In this document: piece by piece, positions 7,236-10,685 of the stretch
How the letters are laid out: every line of letters begins with the position of its first letter
Numbering within the stretch: the first letter of the stretch is position 1
From: Christensenellaceae bacterium
Lineage (GTDB): Bacteria; Bacillota; Clostridia; Christensenellales; CAAEEZ01
DNA: 10,685 bases
Direction: 5' to 3'
Assembly: GCA_020024085.1 (NCBI GenBank)
Contig: JAHHUG010000046.1
Location: 1-10,685 of the forward strand
Translations under genes and position numbers: made by a program
The notes under the pieces: generated by a model
Seen by the model: the letters and a program-made list of their open reading frames with translations, nothing else
The model's database searches: none
Told to the model about the DNA's origin: nothing

Positions 7236-7249
7236 ACAATTTTTATATT

Positions 7250-8455
7250 TTAACCTAATTTTGCTACTAAATTTGCAGTTTCTCTAGCAATTACAAGTTC
7301 TTCATTAGTTGGAATAACTGCAACAAGTACTTTTGAATCTGGTTTAGAGATAACATTTACATCGTTTTTAAGTGGATTGCTAGCATTAATAGCATCATCT
7401 AAATCAACACCTAAAAACTCTAATCCTGCAAGAGACTCCTTTCTAATCTTCTCATCGTGCTCGCCGATACCACCAGTAAATGCAATCATATCTACACCAC
7501 CCATAGCAGCAGCATATTCGCCGATATGTTTTTTGATATGGTAGCAAAGCATATCAAATGCTAGTTTAGCTTCCTCGCTACCCTCATTGATTTTAGCATT
7601 AAGGTCTCTACAATCGCCACCCTTTACGCCAGCAACACCTTGAAGACCACATTCTTTATTTAGATAATCTACCATTTCAGTAGCATTTTTACCTAATTTT
7701 TTACCTAGGAACTCAACAGCAGCAGCATCAATGTTACCACATCTTGTACCCATAATCATACCTTCAAGTGGTGTAAAGCCCATTGTTGTATCTACGCATT
7801 TGCCATCAACAACAGCAGAAATACTAGAACCATTACCTAAGTGGCAAGTAATAATCTTTGAATGCTCTTTATTTAAGAAGTCCTTTGCAACACCACTTAC
7901 ATATTGATGACTTGTACCGTGGAAACCATACTTTCTTACGCCGTACTTTTTGTAATCTTCGTACTTGATGCCATACATATAAGCTTTAGCTGGCATTGTA
8001 CTATGGAAAACAGTATCAAATACCATACCCATTGGAACACCTGGCATAATCTCCATACAAGACCTTATACAACCAATATTAGCTGCCATATGTAAAGGAC
8101 CAAACTCGGTATTTTTGTCGCAAATAGCAAGTGTTTCATCGTTTGCAAGAACTGAACAGTTGAAGTCATCTTTACCGTGAAGTACTCTATGACCAACAGC
8201 ATCAATTTCTTTAGTAGAAGCAATAACACCCTTATCCTTATCGGTAAGTGCATCAAGTACAAGTTGCATTGCAACCTTGTGGTTAGGCATATATTTTTCG
8301 TAAGAAATTACACCGTTTGCACTTTTTTGAGTAATCTTTGAATCTTCAATACCGATTTTCTCGCAAATACCCTTTGCGATTACTTCCTCGTTTTCAATAT
8401 TGATTAATTGATATTTTAAGCTTGAACTACCTGCATTAATAACTAAAATTTTCAT
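7250..8455 (-). CDS. ackA: Acetate kinase
   Basis: AckA interconverts acetyl-phosphate and ADP with acetate and ATP, the ATP-yielding last step of acetate fermentation in the cytoplasm. The 401-residue product is full length for the ASKHA-fold family. Motifs in order are VINAGSSSLKY (Asn7), GHRVLHG (Arg90), FGPLHM (His122), VFDTVFH (Asp147), YGFHGTSH (His179), CHLGNGSS (204-211), MGTRCGNID (Arg238), FTGGIGEH (326-333) and PTNEE (Glu385). These match the catalytic and nucleotide-binding residues known from Methanosarcina AckA. The usual GTRSGDID motif reads GTRCGNID, a mild variation that keeps the catalytic Arg. The start ATG has GAGGTG 5 nt upstream and lies 13 nt after the pta stop, so the two form an operon in the order pta-ackA. 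No convincing terminator follows. Confidence 0.98.
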   Translation of the reverse strand: MKILVINAGSSSLKYQLINIENEEVIAKGICEKIGIEDSKITQKSANGVISYEKYMPNHKVAMQLVLDALTDKDKGVIASTKEIDAVGHRVLHGKDDFNCSVLANDETLAICDKNTEFGPLHMAANIGCIRSCMEIMPGVPMGMVFDTVFHSTMPAKAYMYGIKYEDYKKYGVRKYGFHGTSHQYVSGVAKDFLNKEHSKIITCHLGNGSSISAVVDGKCVDTTMGFTPLEGMIMGTRCGNIDAAAVEFLGKKLGKNATEMVDYLNKECGLQGVAGVKGGDCRDLNAKINEGSEEAKLAFDMLCYHIKKHIGEYAAAMGGVDMIAFTGGIGEHDEKIRKESLAGLEFLGVDLDDAINASNPLKNDVNVISKPDSKVLVAVIPTNEELVIARETANLVAKLG

Positions 8456-8468
8456 TTCTACACCTCAA

Positions 8469-9461
8469 TTAGCCTTGAACTGCAGTAATTGCAACAACAG
8501 AAACGATATCTTCTGCTACACAACCTCTAGACAAGTCATTAACTGGCTTATCAAGACCTTGCATAATTGGTCCATATGCTTCGCAGTTACCGAATCTTTG
8601 AGCAATTTTGTAACCAATGTTACCAGCCTCAAGGTTAGGGAATACAAGTACATTAGCCTTACCTGCAACAGCACTTTCTGGAGCTTTTTGCTTACCAACA
8701 ACATCAACAATAGCTGCATCAAGTTGTAGGTCGCCATCAACAATAAGTTCTGGAGCTTTTTCGTGAACAAGTGCAGTAGCTTGTTGAACCTTTTCAACAA
8801 CCTCGTGTTTTGCACTACCCTTTGAAGAGAAACTTAACATAGCAACTCTAGGCTCAATACCAGCAATGCTCTTTGCTGAATTTGCAGCAGCAATAGCTAT
8901 ATCAGATAATTGCTCACTATCTGGAACAGGAACAACAGCACAATCAGAGAATACCATTACACCCTCATCGCTATATTTGAAACTATCATTTAATTTCATT
9001 ACGAAACAACTTGAAATTGTTTTGATACCTTTAGCAGGCTTAATGATTTGTAAAGCTGACCTTAAAACATCACTAGATGAGAATACTGCACCAGCTACCA
9101 TACCATCAGCATCGCCAACCTTAACCATAATACAACCATAATAAAGTGGGCTTGTAGAAACTAGGTTCATAGCTTGCTCTATTGTCATACCCTTATGCTT
9201 TCTTAATTCGTACAACTTTTCAGCATAAGCATCAAGTTTATCACTGTTAGCAAAATCTACAATGTTGATACCGTCAAAGTTGATTTCAGGGTTATTAGCC
9301 TTAATCTCGTCTGGGTTACCAAGTAAAGTGATTCTAGCAAGTTTTTTAGCAGTAACAATTTCAGCTGCTTTAACAACTCTCTTGTCAAAACCTTCTGCTA
9401 AAACAATATTTTTGTTTAAGCTTATTGCTCTTTGATACAAGTTTTCTAAAAATTGATTCAT
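8469..9461 (-). CDS. pta: Phosphate acetyltransferase (short class)
   Basis: Pta converts acetyl-CoA and phosphate to acetyl-phosphate and CoA, feeding AckA. The 330-residue product consists only of the catalytic PTA_PTB domain, without the N-terminal regulatory domains of long Pta enzymes such as that of E. coli. Visible features are ELRKHKGMT (Arg87), GDADGMVAGAVFSSSDVLRSALQ (split here as GDADGMVAGA and SSSDVLRSALQ, Arg134), MLSFSSKGSAKH (208-219), VDGDLQLDAA (241-250), VFPNLEAGNIGYK (273-285) and the C-terminal YGPIMQGLDKPVNDLSRGC (296-314). These include the Ser311-Arg312 pair and Asp318, equivalents of active-site residues in Methanosarcina Pta. The ATG has a strong GAGGAG 6 nt upstream. 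It is the first gene of the pta-ackA operon and is transcribed away from tmcAL. Confidence 0.97.
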   Translation of the reverse strand: MNQFLENLYQRAISLNKNIVLAEGFDKRVVKAAEIVTAKKLARITLLGNPDEIKANNPEINFDGINIVDFANSDKLDAYAEKLYELRKHKGMTIEQAMNLVSTSPLYYGCIMVKVGDADGMVAGAVFSSSDVLRSALQIIKPAKGIKTISSCFVMKLNDSFKYSDEGVMVFSDCAVVPVPDSEQLSDIAIAAANSAKSIAGIEPRVAMLSFSSKGSAKHEVVEKVQQATALVHEKAPELIVDGDLQLDAAIVDVVGKQKAPESAVAGKANVLVFPNLEAGNIGYKIAQRFGNCEAYGPIMQGLDKPVNDLSRGCVAEDIVSVVAITAVQG

Positions 9462-9513
9462 CGTAAACTCCTCAAAATATATAATAATGCTTTATTTTTA
9501 TCTTAAAATGCTA

Positions 9514-9519
9514 TATAAT
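9514..9519 (+). promoter_or_regulatory. Candidate -10 box for tmcAL, overlapping the pta -10 box
   Basis: A perfect TATAAT lies about 65 nt before the tmcAL ATG. The matching -35 position, TTTATT (9491-9496, 17 nt spacer), is poor. A TGC just upstream gives a partial extended -10 in a TATATAAT context. Another TATAAT at 9480-9485 has a similarly poor -35 (TTCATC, within pta). The box shares bases 9518-9519 with the opposing pta -10, forming the palindrome TATAATTATA. Confidence 0.45.
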
Positions 9520-9546
9520 TATACTACTTATTTATATATAAATCAA
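9518..9546 (-). promoter_or_regulatory. Candidate sigma-A-type promoter for pta-ackA
   Basis: On the minus strand TTGATT (9541-9546), a 17 nt spacer and a perfect TATAAT (9518-9523) form a good promoter. The expected start near 9511 leaves a leader of about 50 nt before pta with no obvious secondary structure. The 123 bp divergent gap 9462-9584 holds nothing else recognisable beyond the plus-strand promoter candidates and the two ribosome binding sites. Confidence 0.65.
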
Positions 9547-9584
9547 ACCAAACTAACTTAAAAACTTACAAAAAACGAGGTTTT

Positions 9585-10685
9585 ATGAAAATTACTGCAA
9601 TAATTAGCGAATATAATCCATTCCACAACGGACATTTATTCCAACTTAATAAGGCTAAAGAGGAAACAAAACCTGATATTACAATCGGTATAATGAGTGG
9701 CAACTTTACTCAACGAGGTAATATGGCAGTACTTCCAAAGGATATCCGTAGCAAGATAGCAATAAATGAGGGATTTGATATTATTATTGAGTTACCTACA
9801 ATATTTGCTATAAATAATGCCGAAACATTTAGTTTTGGGGGTATTAATACTTTAAAAAATTTTCCTAACACTACACTTTCTTTCGGTTCTGAATGTGGAG
9901 ATATAAATAAGTTAAAAGAGATTGCAAACATTACAAAAACCGAAAAATACAACACACTTGTCAAAAAATATATTGATGAAAAATTAAGTTATTCGGTAAG
10001 TTCAATAAAAGCCTTAAACGAGCTAACTGCTGAGGATTTTAGTGGTTCAAACAATATTCTTGCTCTTGAATACATTAAGCAAATTGAAAAATTAAACCAA
10101 AACATTGCACTTCATACCGTAAAAAGAGTTGATAACTACAACAATAGTTTGGATATATCTAGTTTTATGTCTGCAAATGGTATAAGAATGCTTAAAAACA
10201 AGGAACTTGCAGAAAACTATATGCCAAAATCTAGCTATAACGAGTTTATAAGTTTTAGCCCAAACTATAACAATTTGCATAGTTTCATACTATCAAAAAT
10301 GTTTTCAATCTCAAAGGAAGAGTTGCAAGAAATTTTCGATGTAAACGAGGGAATAGAAAATAGATTAAAACAAGCAATAAATGAAACAAACTCTTACGAA
10401 AGCTTTATAGCCAATGTAAACACTAAAAGATATTCGCCAAGTAGGATAAATAGAATATTACTAAATACACTGCTTGATATCAAAAAATCCTCTATGAAAT
10501 TTACTGAAGAAGTAAACTATATTAGCGTACTTGCTATAAAACAAGATAAATTAGATATGCTAGGATATTTGAATAATTATACAAAAGTAATTACTAAATA
10601 TGCAGATATCGAAAAATTAAATAATACTGAAAAGAAAATTTACGAAATTGATAGAAAAGCAAATAACCTATATTCATTAATAAAC
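9585..10685 (+). CDS. tmcAL: tRNA(Met) cytidine acetate ligase TmcAL, 3' end cut by the window
   Basis: TmcAL (YlbM family) activates acetate with ATP to acetyl-adenylate and acetylates the wobble cytidine (C34) of elongator tRNA-Met to ac4C, securing accurate AUG decoding. The 367 codons present stay open to the right edge; the B. subtilis protein is about 415 residues, so some 50 are probably missing. Visible are the nucleotidyltransferase start SEYNPFHNGH with the HxGH motif at 14-17, IMSGNFTQRG, IIELPTIFAINNAETFSFG (split as IIELPTIFA and NAETFSFGG), LSFGSECGDI, GSNNILALEY, the SANGIR element, and the RNA-binding-type TKRYSPSRINRILLNTLL in the C-terminal half. The start is the only possible ATG; GAGG lies 4 nt upstream, a slightly short spacing. 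It is divergent from pta, whose pathway produces acetate, the TmcAL substrate. Base composition matches the neighbours. Confidence 0.95.
   Translation, partial: MKITAIISEYNPFHNGHLFQLNKAKEETKPDITIGIMSGNFTQRGNMAVLPKDIRSKIAINEGFDIIIELPTIFAINNAETFSFGGINTLKNFPNTTLSFGSECGDINKLKEIANITKTEKYNTLVKKYIDEKLSYSVSSIKALNELTAEDFSGSNNILALEYIKQIEKLNQNIALHTVKRVDNYNNSLDISSFMSANGIRMLKNKELAENYMPKSSYNEFISFSPNYNNLHSFILSKMFSISKEELQEIFDVNEGIENRLKQAINETNSYESFIANVNTKRYSPSRINRILLNTLLDIKKSSMKFTEEVNYISVLAIKQDKLDMLGYLNNYTKVITKYADIEKLNNTEKKIYEIDRKANNLYSLIN

Noticed and set aside
7215..7244. Possible terminator after ackA: 7 bp arms AAAAATT and AATTTTT with a 16 nt loop
   Set aside because: The stem has no GC pairs, the loop is long, and it contains the -35 box of the next promoter. 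It is too weak to call as a terminator.
9710..10280. Minus-strand open frames of 84 and 62 codons opposite tmcAL
   Set aside because: They lie antisense to clearly conserved TmcAL motifs and have no features of their own.
1..10685. Defence system, mobile element or unknown gene cluster
   Set aside because: Every substantial reading frame belongs to a well-known core family in a conserved order. No repeats, transposase, integrase or atypical base composition was seen.

Overview
The window is about 10.7 kb of AT-rich bacterial chromosome. Gene content and order point to a low-GC Firmicute, most likely an anaerobic member of the Clostridia. The evidence is the run pta-ackA-DUF177-rpmF-plsX-rnc-smc-ftsY, strong AGGAGG-type ribosome binding sites, consensus sigma-A-type promoters, and a pta/ackA acetate pathway beside a TmcAL-type gene. 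No rRNA, tRNA, CRISPR array, insertion sequence, phage gene or recent-transfer signature is visible. Genus and species cannot be assigned by reading alone.

Layout, following transcription on the minus strand from right to left. (1) 9461-7250: pta and ackA form a two-gene operon converting acetyl-CoA to acetate and ATP. It has its own promoter just upstream of pta. (2) 7183-6457: a DUF177/YceD protein and ribosomal protein L32 (rpmF) overlap by 20 nt. They are driven by a perfect TTGACA-17-TATAAT promoter and closed by a hairpin terminator. (3) 6389-4646: plsX (phospholipid synthesis) and rnc (RNase III) are separated by a single base. (4) 4516-36: smc and ftsY overlap as TAATG behind an extended -10 promoter; smc begins at TTG. 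On the plus strand, from 9585 to the right edge, an incomplete tmcAL gene (tRNA-Met cytidine acetate ligase) diverges from pta.

The genes serve central cell processes: energy (Pta, AckA), ribosomes and RNA (L32, DUF177, RNase III, TmcAL), membrane lipid (PlsX), chromosome organisation (SMC) and protein targeting (FtsY). The cluster looks like one long operon but carries several internal promoters and one internal terminator, so it is probably read as several overlapping units. acpP, often found between plsX and rnc, is absent here.

I found no previously undescribed system. The points most worth checking are the overlapping back-to-back -10 boxes between pta and tmcAL, the terminator splitting rpmF from plsX, and a Glu-to-Gln change at a conserved acidic position of RNase III.
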